Positions 18,409 through 27,456 of a stretch of 64,000 bases of DNA are shown here, one piece after another. The notes beneath the pieces were generated by a model. It was not told where the DNA came from, did no database searches, and saw nothing but the letters and a program-made list of their open reading frames with translations. Every line of letters starts with the position of its first letter. Position 1 is the first letter of the stretch. Location of the stretch: assembly GCA_963711455.1 (NCBI GenBank), contig CAVQEH010000002.1, positions 558,001-622,000 on the forward strand, read 5' to 3'. This DNA comes from DATFVA01 sp963711455. Lineage in GTDB: Bacteria > Bacteroidota > Ignavibacteria > Ignavibacteriales > Ignavibacteriaceae. The translations under genes were made by a program, and so were the position numbers.

Positions 18409-19893
18409 TTAATCCTTGGAAGGATTTTGTTTTTCTATTTTCCTGATGTATAAAAACAGTACGAGTATCAGAAAACTTATTATTAACACCGATATTCCCA
18501 GGCCTACTCTTCTGAAGTAATATTCATGAATTGCCCCTCTTGCTTCTGCTATTACATCTTTTGAAGATGCAAATCCTTTATCGACAACTTCTTTAAATTT
18601 TTGTTCATTAAAAGAATGAAGAACTGTTCTTGATTGAAGTTTTGCCTGGTGTATATTTCTTAATTCAAATTTTGCTTCTTCAACTTCCATCCCCTTTTGT
18701 TCGGCTTCGAAGATAAGGTTGTGAGCCAGTGTGTCCTGTTGCTCAAGGCTGTCAAGCCAGAATTTCATTTTAGAAGCAACTTTATAACCATTAACATTTT
18801 CTGATGATGAATGGCATTTGATACATACTGCACCCGAACTTATCCCAAGAAGACTATCCTGGGCAGGAAGAATTTCGTGATGACCATGACACGTTTCACA
18901 TTCGGGATAATTGTGTTCATCAAATGCTTTCTTGTGCGGACTGCCCGAGAACAATTCGGCATTTAAAACATGGCAGGTTCCACAAACTTTTGAAATGGAT
19001 GTTAACCCGGGTGGCATAGCACCATGATTACCATGACAACTATTGCAGACTGGAGCGCTTAAATCATTCTTTTCAAATAAAGCTATTCCGTGAGCACTCC
19101 TGGAATATTTTTCAAATTGATCTGTCGGTATTCCGTATTGCTTCATATACTCTTTATTGCTATGACAGTTGGAACAGGTTTTGGGAATGTTGGTTGGGTA
19201 TACAGAAGACTGAACATCTTTTGTTGAAAGAATGTTATGGCTTCCATGGCAGCTTACACATTGTGCAGGTTTTGGATCTCCTTTTGCATTAAGAATACCA
19301 TGTTCACTTGTACGGTATTTCTGCAATTGATCAATTGCTATTTCAGGATTGTAGGAACGCATAAACTTAGCATCACCATGACACTTGTTGCAGGTTTGCG
19401 GAATATTTGTAGGATAAACAGGAGACTTGGAATCTTTCACTGAAACAATTCCATGAGCATTATGACAGGTAATGCATTGAACAATTCTATCAGTTCCGTT
19501 TAGACTTAATTTTCCATGCACACTGTTTTTTAATAATTCCAATTGATTCGTTGGAAGTCTCTTGTTATAGTGTGAAATGAACGAAGAATCGGAATGGCAC
19601 TTTGCACATATTTCAGAAATTTGGTTTCCCTTCGGAACCCCGATGAAACCTTTGTTTTTATTCATGGCTTCATCCATATCTTCACTATTATTGTCTCCGC
19701 CATGGCAATCAGAACATGATAACCCTGCAAGATGATGAATATCATTTTTAAATAATTCCGCAGGTGTGCTTCCTAAATCAGAGTGGCAGGAGAAACATTG
19801 GTCCTGTTTTGCAGCATATACTTTTAAGTAACTAAATGTAAGAAAAAATAAAAATGTTAAGCAGAATTTCGTTACAGTTTTCACGACAGCCAC
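18409..19893 (-). CDS. Undecahaem cytochrome c with C-terminal membrane anchor
   Basis: A 494-residue protein with a signal peptide and eleven CxxCH haem-c motifs in residues 30-375 (CFSCH, CSDCH, CAKCH, CITCH, CNKCH, CVSCH, CSNCH, CNSCH, CGTCH, CETCH, CIKCH). Three consecutive haem pairs are built as similar repeats (SVHG/SEHG...CxxCHNAHGI...YPTNIPxTCxxCH), pointing to internal duplication. A helical stretch then leads to one membrane helix near the end (VLIISFLILVLFLYI), so the haem domain faces the periplasm. The GTG start at 19893 overlaps the cytochrome b gene by 13 bases. Its place suggests it receives electrons from the Rieske/cytochrome b pair in place of cytochrome c1. Confidence 0.92.
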   Translation of the reverse strand: MAVVKTVTKFCLTFLFFLTFSYLKVYAAKQDQCFSCHSDLGSTPAELFKNDIHHLAGLSCSDCHGGDNNSEDMDEAMNKNKGFIGVPKGNQISEICAKCHSDSSFISHYNKRLPTNQLELLKNSVHGKLSLNGTDRIVQCITCHNAHGIVSVKDSKSPVYPTNIPQTCNKCHGDAKFMRSYNPEIAIDQLQKYRTSEHGILNAKGDPKPAQCVSCHGSHNILSTKDVQSSVYPTNIPKTCSNCHSNKEYMKQYGIPTDQFEKYSRSAHGIALFEKNDLSAPVCNSCHGNHGAMPPGLTSISKVCGTCHVLNAELFSGSPHKKAFDEHNYPECETCHGHHEILPAQDSLLGISSGAVCIKCHSSSENVNGYKVASKMKFWLDSLEQQDTLAHNLIFEAEQKGMEVEEAKFELRNIHQAKLQSRTVLHSFNEQKFKEVVDKGFASSKDVIAEARGAIHEYYFRRVGLGISVLIISFLILVLFLYIRKIEKQNPSKD

Positions 19894-20957
19894 CCGAGCG
19901 TTGTTAAGAGAATGATAAAGATTACGGCAAATAATCCCATATAATTAATCTTCAGGTTTCGTTCACCTCTTGAGCTTTTGCGATCCCAGAAAGGAACAAG
20001 CAGCCAGAGAATACCGGCTATACCGAAAAGAAGAATTCCAACAACTTCTCCTTCGAAGAAGAAGATATGAGAAGGGAAGTACTTTAAAGTCTGGAACATA
20101 AAGAGGAAATACCATTCGGGTTTGATCCCTGCAGGCGCGCTTCCGAAAAGATTTGCTTTCAACCCGAGTTCAGCAGGAAAGAAGACAGCGAGCACAGCTA
20201 AAAGGTTTAATACCAGTAACCATAAAAGAAGATCACGCAGAAAGAAGTTTGGAAAGAAAGGCATCTTCTTTAATGGTTTTTTTGATTTTTCTGTTTCAAG
20301 TGGTTCGCTCATTCCCTGTCTCTGGACAAGAATAAGATGTATTGCAAGGATCATTGTGAATATTCCTGGCAGAAGTGCTACGTGGAAGCCAAAAAATCTT
20401 GAAAGCGTTGCACCTGTTACATCACTGCCGCCTCTGAGGAAAATTTTGATTGGTTCTCCTACAAAAGGAATTGCACCGGCAATATCGGAACCTACTTTTG
20501 TTGCAAAGAAAGCAAGCTGATTCCATGGGAGAAGGTAACCGCTGAATCCGAAAAATAATGCGAGGAAAAACATTATTACTCCTGTTAGCCAGGTTAACTC
20601 TCTCGGTTTGCGGTATGCTTTTTCAAAATAAACACTAAACATATGAATGAACAATGAAAGTATAAAAAGATTTGCCGACCACGCGTGTATTGATCTTACA
20701 AGCCAGCCGAACTGTACTTTGGACATTATAAACTGAATGCTCTCGTATGCGAGATCCGCACTTCCTTTATAATAAAAAAGGAGAAGTATTCCTGTAACAA
20801 CCTGTATGATAAAAAAGAAAACAGAAACTCCTCCGAAATAATACCATAATGAATGTCTGTGAACGGGCACATACTTTTTACTAAAGAATTTAATAAGGTC
20901 TTCAAACTGTACCCGTTCGTCTGTCCATTTATAAATTTTTAAAAAGAGATTTTTCAT
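19881..20957 (-). CDS. Cytochrome b (b6-type, fused with subunit IV-like half)
   Basis: A 358-residue quinol-oxidising cytochrome b. Two His pairs for haems bL and bH are visible: SIHAWSANLFILSLFIH (13 residues between) and FHVALLPGIFTMILAIH (14 between); the longer second spacing is the b6 type. The Qo-site PEWY motif is present in GIKPEWYFLFMFQTLKYFP, so the subunit IV half is fused. I start at ATG 20957, eight bases after the Rieske stop; an upstream in-frame TTG at 20981 would overlap it. It forms, with the Rieske protein and the multihaem cytochrome, a membrane complex passing electrons from quinol to periplasmic carriers. Confidence 0.93.
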   Translation of the reverse strand: MKNLFLKIYKWTDERVQFEDLIKFFSKKYVPVHRHSLWYYFGGVSVFFFIIQVVTGILLLFYYKGSADLAYESIQFIMSKVQFGWLVRSIHAWSANLFILSLFIHMFSVYFEKAYRKPRELTWLTGVIMFFLALFFGFSGYLLPWNQLAFFATKVGSDIAGAIPFVGEPIKIFLRGGSDVTGATLSRFFGFHVALLPGIFTMILAIHLILVQRQGMSEPLETEKSKKPLKKMPFFPNFFLRDLLLWLLVLNLLAVLAVFFPAELGLKANLFGSAPAGIKPEWYFLFMFQTLKYFPSHIFFFEGEVVGILLFGIAGILWLLVPFWDRKSSRGERNLKINYMGLFAVIFIILLTTLGWLS

Positions 20958-20964
20958 TTTTTCA

Positions 20965-21417
20965 CTATGTATTTTTTGCAATCATTAATTCGTCGCCCTT
21001 TATTATGGTTTTATATTTTGTAAGAGGTCTCGGCGGGGGACCGGAAATGTTGCGCCCCGTTAAATCGTATTTACCGTTATGACAGGCACACCAGATTACA
21101 TTTTTATCCTTCAAATATTGCACGGTACAATCAAGGTGAGTACACCTTGCTGAAAGTGCAATAAAGTTATTCTTATCAGGAATAACTATTACCGGTTCAT
21201 TTCCAAAGCGGATAATCTTAAAGTTCTCTTTTTTCAGATCTTCTATTTTCCCGGCACTGACTACAGAGACTTCAACTTCTCTTTGTTTAGGAGGACGCAG
21301 AAAAGAAAAAACCGGATATAAAACGGAAGCAGAAAATGCAGTTACTCCGGTTATACCAAGAATTTTCAGAAAGCTTCTCCGGTTTGTTTGTTTATTAACT
21401 AGATCAGATTTTTCCAT
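20965..21417 (-). CDS. Rieske 2Fe-2S protein of a cytochrome b complex
   Basis: A 150-residue protein with a twin-arginine-like leader (NRRSFLKILGITGVTAFSASVL) that also acts as membrane anchor. The cluster ligands are complete: Cys92-Thr-His94 and Cys110-Ala-Cys112-His113, with Cys97 in the disulfide position of the first box. The GPPPRPL loop that follows is the conserved Pro loop of bc/b6f Rieske proteins. It accepts electrons from quinol at the Qo site. It is directly upstream of cytochrome b and shares its transcript. Confidence 0.93.
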   Translation of the reverse strand: MEKSDLVNKQTNRRSFLKILGITGVTAFSASVLYPVFSFLRPPKQREVEVSVVSAGKIEDLKKENFKIIRFGNEPVIVIPDKNNFIALSARCTHLDCTVQYLKDKNVIWCACHNGKYDLTGRNISGPPPRPLTKYKTIIKGDELMIAKNT

Positions 21418-21438
21418 AATGAGAATGCTTTTATTACT

Positions 21439-21807
21439 TTATTTATAAAATGAAATTGTTGCTGATATTATCTCTTTAATAATTTTGTTGTCGATCGGTT
21501 TTTCGGTTAAATTAAATATGCCCTCCTGGTAAAGTATTCCGCCTTCGTTAGGATTAATTCTTTCATTTAAGATGATCAGCGGGATTCTTGGATTTATTCG
21601 CTTAATGATTTTTACCCAGTTATGACATGCAGAAAAACTTTCAGTGCAATCGCAAATCACCATGTCGTAATCATTCTCCTGGAGATCAAGAATGAACCCT
21701 GCGAATTCTTTTTTCTTAACGAGTGCAATACCAATCTCCGAGCAAATTTCAAAACATTGTGATATTGTATCCTCATCGCTGCTAAGTATTATCCCTCTGA
21801 ACTTCAT
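21439..21807 (-). CDS. Small receiver-domain-like protein
   Basis: A 122-residue protein with the length and pattern of a single response-regulator receiver domain. It begins MKFRGIILSSDEDT, has a central Asp in DYDMVICDCTE where the phospho-acceptor would be, and a conserved Lys-Pro near the end (LTEKPID). The acidic triad at the N-terminus is reduced to SSDED and the C-terminus lacks any output domain. It ends 21 bases upstream of the Rieske gene in the same direction. It may be a phosphate shuttle or a degenerate receiver modulating the neighbouring two-component pair. Confidence 0.6.
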   Translation of the reverse strand: MKFRGIILSSDEDTISQCFEICSEIGIALVKKKEFAGFILDLQENDYDMVICDCTESFSACHNWVKIIKRINPRIPLIILNERINPNEGGILYQEGIFNLTEKPIDNKIIKEIISATISFYK

Positions 21808-21970
21808 AAGCGATACCTTCTATATCTTAAACCTGTGAAGTCATTTATTGTACCAGAAAAGTATTTATCGGCTTTATTTAGAATTTGAAAGGATTTGGCG
21901 GGAATATAATGAGTTGCACCTCCCAAATAAATTGAAGAATGAATGAAAAGTGTATCCCTGATGTCACACT

Positions 21971-21988
21971 AATTGATAATTGTCAATT
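21971..21988. repeat. AT-rich inverted repeat AATTGA/TCAATT
   Basis: AATTGA and TCAATT surround TAATTG within a longer stretch of AATTGATAATTGTCAATT-type sequence just after the regulator gene. A similar run occurs in the minus-strand gene ending at 40605 (about 40786-40818). Confidence 0.4.
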
Positions 21989-22007
21989 GTTAATTTATAA
22001 TTACTAA

Positions 22008-23396
22008 TCACTTCCTGTATTGCTGAGGATCAAGATTATATTTTTTAAGTATGCGGTGAATATGTCTGCGGGTCATTCCTGCTTCTTCCGAAATTCGGGT
22101 AATATTTCCCTTATGCTTATTTAACAAAAAAAGAAAATACTTTTTTTCAACTTCCTCTACTGCTTTATTCCTTACCTGCGAAAGTGATGTCGTTTTAAAA
22201 TGAGTTGAGGTCTGTCGTGAAGAAATGAATTGGGAAGGGAGTTCGTTAAGAGTTATTTTTTCACCTTTGGAGAGTGCAACTGCACGTTCGACTATATTTT
22301 CCATTTCTCTTACATTCCCGGGCCAGTCGTATGCTTCAAATAATTCGATCACAGAATCATCAAATCCTTTTATATTCTTTGGAGATGACTTAACCGTCTT
22401 AATAAGAAAGTGTTCTGCAAGAAGCCGGATATCTCCTTCACGCTCTCTTAATGGCGGAACCTGGATGTTAATGACGTTCAGCCTGTAATAGAAATCCTTA
22501 CGCATTATTTCTCTTTCAAGCGCTTTATTAATATCCTGGTTTGTTGCAGATATTAACCTTATATCAGCCTGTAGTAATTCGTTTCCGCCAAGTCGCCTCA
22601 ACTGCTGGTCCTGCAAGCTTCTTAATAATTTTATCTGGAGATTAACAGGAAGTTCACAAACCTCATCAAGAAAAAATGAGCCTCCGTTTGCATATTCAAG
22701 CAGTCCTATTTTTCTGTGAGTTGCTCCCGTAAAAGCACCTTTTTCATAACCGAATAATTCTGCCTCAAAAAGATTCTCGGGGAAGGCTCCACAATTTACA
22801 GGAACAAAAGGCTTAAGCTTTCTTCTGCTGTGAGCATGAATACTGCGTGCTATCAATTCTTTTCCTGTACCGCTTTCTCCTGTAATAAGAACATTAGCTT
22901 CAGAATCGGCAACGCTTTCAATCATTTCAAAAACTTTTCTTATAGGTTCGCTTTTACCAATAATGTTATCAAACCTGTACCTGTCTTCAAGCTGCTTAAG
23001 TAAGTTGATTCTTTCTTTATAAAGGTTCCTTTGACGCAAACCTTTTTCTACTAGTATTTTCAGGTTCTCGGTTTCAAATGGTTTTTCAATAAAATCAAAA
23101 GCTCCCGCTTTCATCGCTGCAACAGCTCTGTCTATTGTGCCGTAAGCTGAAAACATAATTACCGGTGTGTTCGGTGCCAGTTTTTGTATTGCATCTAAAA
23201 CCTGCATTCCATCGAAGTCTGGCATAAGCAGATCACAAAATACTAAATCAAATTCTTCATCCTGCATCAGACTAATTGCCTGTTTTCCATCAGGAACAGG
23301 ATAAGGGCTATTACCCAATGCTGAAAGTATTTTCGCACAGCCTTTAAGCATATCAGGTTCATCATCTATAATCAGGATTTTGTGGTTTGCATTCAT
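22008..23396 (-). CDS. NtrC-family sigma-54 response regulator
   Basis: A 462-residue regulator with the three usual domains. Receiver: Asp11/Asp12, phospho-acceptor Asp55 in FCDLLMPD and Lys in FIEKPFE. AAA+ domain at about 140-385: Walker A GESGTGKE, the sigma-54-contact loop GYEKGAFTGA intact, and a Walker B-like FFLDEVCEL. C-terminal Fis-type helix-turn-helix: ISEEAGMTRRHIHRILKKY. It should activate sigma-54 promoters when phosphorylated by the kinase encoded just upstream, whose stop overlaps its start by four bases. Likely targets include the flanking respiratory or efflux operons, but this is inference. Confidence 0.94.
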   Translation of the reverse strand: MNANHKILIIDDEPDMLKGCAKILSALGNSPYPVPDGKQAISLMQDEEFDLVFCDLLMPDFDGMQVLDAIQKLAPNTPVIMFSAYGTIDRAVAAMKAGAFDFIEKPFETENLKILVEKGLRQRNLYKERINLLKQLEDRYRFDNIIGKSEPIRKVFEMIESVADSEANVLITGESGTGKELIARSIHAHSRRKLKPFVPVNCGAFPENLFEAELFGYEKGAFTGATHRKIGLLEYANGGSFFLDEVCELPVNLQIKLLRSLQDQQLRRLGGNELLQADIRLISATNQDINKALEREIMRKDFYYRLNVINIQVPPLREREGDIRLLAEHFLIKTVKSSPKNIKGFDDSVIELFEAYDWPGNVREMENIVERAVALSKGEKITLNELPSQFISSRQTSTHFKTTSLSQVRNKAVEEVEKKYFLFLLNKHKGNITRISEEAGMTRRHIHRILKKYNLDPQQYRK

Positions 23397-25156
23397 ATTT
23401 TAATTCCTTCGCTGCTGTAAGGCAGAGTAATTATAAACCGTGTAAATTTTCCTTCTTCGCTTTCAACATCAAGTTTACCTCGGTATCTCTGCACTATTGT
23501 TCTGGAAATTGATAAGCCCAATCCGGTTCCCTGCGCATCAAGCTTTGTAGAGAAGAAAGGATTAAAAATTTTGGATAGATTTTCCTTTTTTATTCCCATC
23601 CCATCGTCTTCAATTGAAATAAAGATACCATTAATTTTCTTTGATCCGAACGGATTTCGATCAATATCATTTTTCCCGGTTTTTATTTTTATTTCTCCGC
23701 CATTTGATAATGCATCTATTGCATTGTTAAGTATATTTATAATTACTTGTTCCATCTGCCTTTTATCTGCAAGAATCAATGGAAGTGAAGGAGCGTAAAA
23801 TTTGGTCAAATGTATTTTATTTGCTTTTATACGATGTCCTATAAGATAAACACATTCATCTATCAAATCTTCAATGCGAATAGCTTCAGGTTTGAAAGGC
23901 ATTAAACGGGAATAAGTGAGAAGCGTTCTTGTATAATCGGCTATCCTTCGTGTCTGGTTCCTTATAATATTCAACTCTTCCCTGATACTATTATATTTCT
24001 CGTCTTCAAGCAGAAGCGCATCAGTGTGAGCGGCAATAATTCCTGCAGGCGTATTCAATTCGTGTGCTACGCTATCAACCAGTTCTCCTATTGAAGCAAG
24101 CTTTGAAGCCTGGTTTAACTGTTCCCTGTATTGATGTATTTCTTCGAGATTCCTGTTAACCTCTTCTGCTCTTATTCTTTTAAGATTAATAAAATATATT
24201 AATACGCCAAGAGTAAAAATCACTGCGAGAATAATTAATCCTAAAATAAAAAACAGTTGAAACCGGCTTCTTAACCCTGTCGTTACTTTAGGAAGCAATG
24301 TACTAATTGCAATAATCCATTTTTGGTTTTGAAGCTTCACAGGCACATAAGCCATTATTTTATGAGGCTCATTTCCACGCACATAATATTCATCAACAGA
24401 AGAATGATTTGATGTAATCATCCTGTTTTGAGTATCGAAATTTACATGGCAGTTGTTGCATTCATTAGTTGTTCTAAGGATTGATTTAAAAAGCATTTCC
24501 TGATGTCTCGGGTGATAAATAAGTCTTCCTTCGCCATCGAGCACCCAGGCGAAATCATCACTGCTTAATTTTAATGGCTTAATAAAACGTTTAATGAGAA
24601 TATCAAAATCAACAAGATAACCAACGAAATAATTATTTTTACTTTTGTCTTTCTCATTGAGTCTGATTATCATCAGGAAAGATTCAGGACTGTTCTTAAC
24701 ATTACTATAATCCGGCATTACATCAGAAAAAACATATTCCGAATCGGTTCTGTTTATTGATGAAGTTAACCCGGGAATTTTTTTCAGCGACCAGTTTGGA
24801 AGGATGTTGCCTATGCTATAAATAACCAGTCCGGAAGAATCAGCCAAAAATATCGAACGTATAATAGTGCTGTCGTAGTTCTCTTTAAAGAATCTGAAAT
24901 AAGCATAATTATTTTTTGCAGGGGTAGCAAGTACATCGGGATTATGAGTTAACAATTTCATATCTCTAACGAGATGCTCTATAAAGAAATTGATTCCCTG
25001 TGCAACAGATTTAGCCATTTCAAGCTGCTGAAGCTGGTGATCATGTTTTGCATCTTCCAATGTACTGTTATAAATTCTGTTTACCAGAAAAAGGAATATA
25101 AAGACGAGCACAATTGTACCGATTGTGACAAAGTATTTTCTTGATTTTCTTTTCAT
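23393..25156 (-). CDS. Sensor histidine kinase with a haem-c (CxxCH) motif in its periplasmic domain
   Basis: A 587-residue membrane kinase. A first helix (about 9-27) and a second (about 303-325) enclose a periplasmic Cache-like domain of some 275 residues. That domain contains one Cys-Asn-Asn-Cys-His motif (Cys233, Cys236, His237), the covalent haem-c attachment signature. After the second helix come a coiled coil, the dimerisation box SVAHELNTPAG with phospho-acceptor His365, and the HATPase domain with N-box (NILNNAIDALSNGG), DDGMGI and GTGLGLS. It is translationally coupled to the NtrC-type regulator. A haem in this place would sense redox state, oxygen or NO in the periplasm. Confidence 0.9.
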   Translation of the reverse strand: MKRKSRKYFVTIGTIVLVFIFLFLVNRIYNSTLEDAKHDHQLQQLEMAKSVAQGINFFIEHLVRDMKLLTHNPDVLATPAKNNYAYFRFFKENYDSTIIRSIFLADSSGLVIYSIGNILPNWSLKKIPGLTSSINRTDSEYVFSDVMPDYSNVKNSPESFLMIIRLNEKDKSKNNYFVGYLVDFDILIKRFIKPLKLSSDDFAWVLDGEGRLIYHPRHQEMLFKSILRTTNECNNCHVNFDTQNRMITSNHSSVDEYYVRGNEPHKIMAYVPVKLQNQKWIIAISTLLPKVTTGLRSRFQLFFILGLIILAVIFTLGVLIYFINLKRIRAEEVNRNLEEIHQYREQLNQASKLASIGELVDSVAHELNTPAGIIAAHTDALLLEDEKYNSIREELNIIRNQTRRIADYTRTLLTYSRLMPFKPEAIRIEDLIDECVYLIGHRIKANKIHLTKFYAPSLPLILADKRQMEQVIINILNNAIDALSNGGEIKIKTGKNDIDRNPFGSKKINGIFISIEDDGMGIKKENLSKIFNPFFSTKLDAQGTGLGLSISRTIVQRYRGKLDVESEEGKFTRFIITLPYSSEGIKI

Positions 25157-25308
25157 TTCTGATTTTATTCACCCCTTAATCAACCATAATAATAGCCGCA
25201 GATGAATATACTTAAGAAGAAAGAGTTAAAAAAGGATCATTTTAAGTTTATTTCTGTAGGGTAATTTTTCTTTGCCGCCTTAAAATAAATGTGAGTGTAG
25301 TATTAAAG

Positions 25309-25334
25309 GTCACAGTGTGACATAATTAGTCACA
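25309..25334. promoter_or_regulatory. Candidate operator: three GTCACA/TGTGAC half-sites
   Basis: GTCACA-g-TGTGAC-ataatta-GTCACA lies in the 368-base gap between the divergent kinase gene and the MacA-like gene. TGTGA/TCACA is the half-site of Crp/Fnr-type regulators, but the spacing here differs from the usual six bases. The site could equally be an upstream activator site for the NtrC-type regulator. A TGGAAT-N4-TTGA stretch about 15 bases downstream only loosely resembles a sigma-54 promoter. The rest of the gap is AT-rich with nothing else recognised. Confidence 0.4.
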
Positions 25335-25524
25335 ACAAAATTAATTGGAATATTTTTGAATATTAATTCTGATGCACATATATCAAAACCACTAATAATA
25401 ATTTAAGGTTATTCAATATAATTTTGAAATCACTCACCAGAAATTAACCAAAAGTTAAAGAGAAATGTCTTTGCTTTATGGATTCAGTTAGTTAATTTTA
25501 AAGCTTAAAATTCCCGGGACAGAG

Positions 25525-26712
25525 ATGGAAACAAGTAAAGCCGATTTATCTTCGCTTAGGATAGATAGGTCTAATAATCATAATCCGAATTCATCGCGAA
25601 AAACTGTAATTATTATAGTTGTAATTATTGCTGCGGCGATTTTATTATTTCTTGGATATACAATAGGTGGCTCATTATTTAATCCGGCAGAAGAAGTAAA
25701 ACTTGTCACCGTCACACTTCAATCACCTTCACAGGCAAGTGCAGACCTAGCTGCAAGCGGCTATGTGGTTGCACAAAGAAAAGCAGCCGTTGCTTCGAAA
25801 GGAACAGGACGGTTGGAATACCTTGGAGTTGTTGAGGGAGATAAAGTTAAAAAAGATCAGGTCCTTGGGAGATTAGAAGATAATGATATCAGGGCTCAGC
25901 TTGAAGAAGCAAACGCTAATCTGAAATTAGCTGAGGCAGATTTAAAAGATTCGGAAAATAATTACAACAGGCAGAAAGAATTATTAAAATCCGGAGCTAC
26001 AACCCAAATGGATGTAGATGCTGCCGAAGCGCAATACAAAAGAGTGCTTGCTTCAATTGATGTGGCAAAAGCAAATGTAAACTCTGCTCAAGTAGCTTTG
26101 GAAAATACTCTTATCCGTGCACCATTTGACGGAACAGTTTTAACTAAAAATGCTGAAGTAGGTGAAATTGTTGCACCGCTTGGTGCAAGTACGACTTCAC
26201 GTGGTGCAATCGTCACTATGGCTGATATGAAATCACTTCAGGTGGAAGCAGATGTTTCGGAATCTTATATTGAACGAATTAAAACGGGACAGAGCTGCGA
26301 GATAATTCTTGATGCGTATCCACAAACTTCTTATGAAGGTTTTGTGGATAAAATTGTTCCGACTGCCGACAGGTCAAAAGCTACAGTACTTGTTAAAGTT
26401 GGTTTTAAAAAATATGATAGTAAAGTTCTTCCTGAAATGAGCGCTAAAGTTCTTTTTCTTTCAGAGCAGTTAACGGCTGAACAGAAAAATGAACCGTCCG
26501 TGCTTGTCGTACCTTTTACTTCTGTAGCTAAACGTGATGGACGCGATGTAGCATTTATGGTTAAAGATGATAAAGCTGTTGAAGTACCTGTTGTGAAAGG
26601 GAGAGACCTGGATTCCTTTATTGAAATTAAATCTGGACTTGCTGAAGGCGACAGAGTTATTGAGAAAGTGAACGATGAAATTAAAGATGGCGTAAAGATA
26701 AAAGTTCAGTAG
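25525..26712 (+). CDS. MacA/HlyD-like periplasmic adaptor of an ABC efflux system
   Basis: A 395-residue adaptor with a cytoplasmic N-tail, one membrane helix (about 28-46: VIIIVVIIAAAILLFLGYTI), a split lipoyl domain (ASKGTGRLEYLGVVEGDKV ... LIRAPFDGTVLTKNAEVGEIV), an alpha-helical hairpin between (about 125-190, rich in Leu, Ala, Asn) and beta-barrel domains to the end. It begins the operon with an ATPase and two permeases, so it is the adaptor of a MacAB-type tripartite exporter. No TolC-like gene is adjacent. Confidence 0.88.
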   Translation: METSKADLSSLRIDRSNNHNPNSSRKTVIIIVVIIAAAILLFLGYTIGGSLFNPAEEVKLVTVTLQSPSQASADLAASGYVVAQRKAAVASKGTGRLEYLGVVEGDKVKKDQVLGRLEDNDIRAQLEEANANLKLAEADLKDSENNYNRQKELLKSGATTQMDVDAAEAQYKRVLASIDVAKANVNSAQVALENTLIRAPFDGTVLTKNAEVGEIVAPLGASTTSRGAIVTMADMKSLQVEADVSESYIERIKTGQSCEIILDAYPQTSYEGFVDKIVPTADRSKATVLVKVGFKKYDSKVLPEMSAKVLFLSEQLTAEQKNEPSVLVVPFTSVAKRDGRDVAFMVKDDKAVEVPVVKGRDLDSFIEIKSGLAEGDRVIEKVNDEIKDGVKIKVQ

Positions 26713-26772
26713 TGTGTCATCATTCCTTTTAAAAAGAATAATAGATAAATCCCAAATTTTACCGGAGTTAAA

Positions 26773-27456
26773 ATGGCAGACATTATAAATGTTTTAAATG
26801 TTAACAAATCATACTGGAGGGACAGCCTGGAAATTCCTGTTCTCCATAATATTACTTTGAATATTAAGGAAGGTGAATTTATTGCTTTGATGGGACCTTC
26901 CGGGTCGGGCAAAACTACTTTGCTTAATTTGTTGTCCGGGATTGACAGGCCTACTTCAGGCAGCATAACTGTTGCCGGTACTGATATTGCAAAGCTAAGT
27001 GAATCATCGCTTGCAAAGTGGCGTTCTGCAAACATTGGGTTTGTATTTCAGTTCTATAATTTAATTCCGGTACTTACTGCTTATGAAAATGTCGAACTCC
27101 CGTTGTTGCTCACTAATTTGTCTAAGGCTGAAAGAAAAAAACATGTTCAGACTTCTTTAGAAATAGTTGGACTTGGAGACAGGATATATCACTATCCAAA
27201 ACAATTATCCGGCGGACAGGAACAGAGAGTTGCAATTGCCCGGGCTATTGTTACCGATCCGGCGATACTAGTAGCCGATGAGCCGACCGGTGACCTTGAC
27301 AGAAATTCTGCAGATGATATTTTAACTTTGATGGAAAGACTTAACAAGGAGTTTAATAAAACTATTGTTATGGTTACTCACGATCCTCACGCAGCTTCCA
27401 AAGCTCACCTTATCCGCAATCTTGAAAAAGGCGATTTAATACCGGAGCTTGTATGA
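26773..27456 (+). CDS. ABC transporter ATP-binding protein, MacB/LolD-type
   Basis: A 227-residue ATPase with Walker A GPSGSGKTT, Q-loop FQFYNLIPVLTAYENVELPLLL, signature LSGGQEQRVAIARAI and Walker B LVADEPTGDLD, then the H-loop VTHDP. The Q-loop sequence is that of the LolD/MacB/FtsE group that powers FtsX-type permeases. Its stop overlaps the next permease start by four bases, so translation is coupled. It provides energy for the adaptor/permease set. Confidence 0.95.
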   Translation: MADIINVLNVNKSYWRDSLEIPVLHNITLNIKEGEFIALMGPSGSGKTTLLNLLSGIDRPTSGSITVAGTDIAKLSESSLAKWRSANIGFVFQFYNLIPVLTAYENVELPLLLTNLSKAERKKHVQTSLEIVGLGDRIYHYPKQLSGGQEQRVAIARAIVTDPAILVADEPTGDLDRNSADDILTLMERLNKEFNKTIVMVTHDPHAASKAHLIRNLEKGDLIPELV

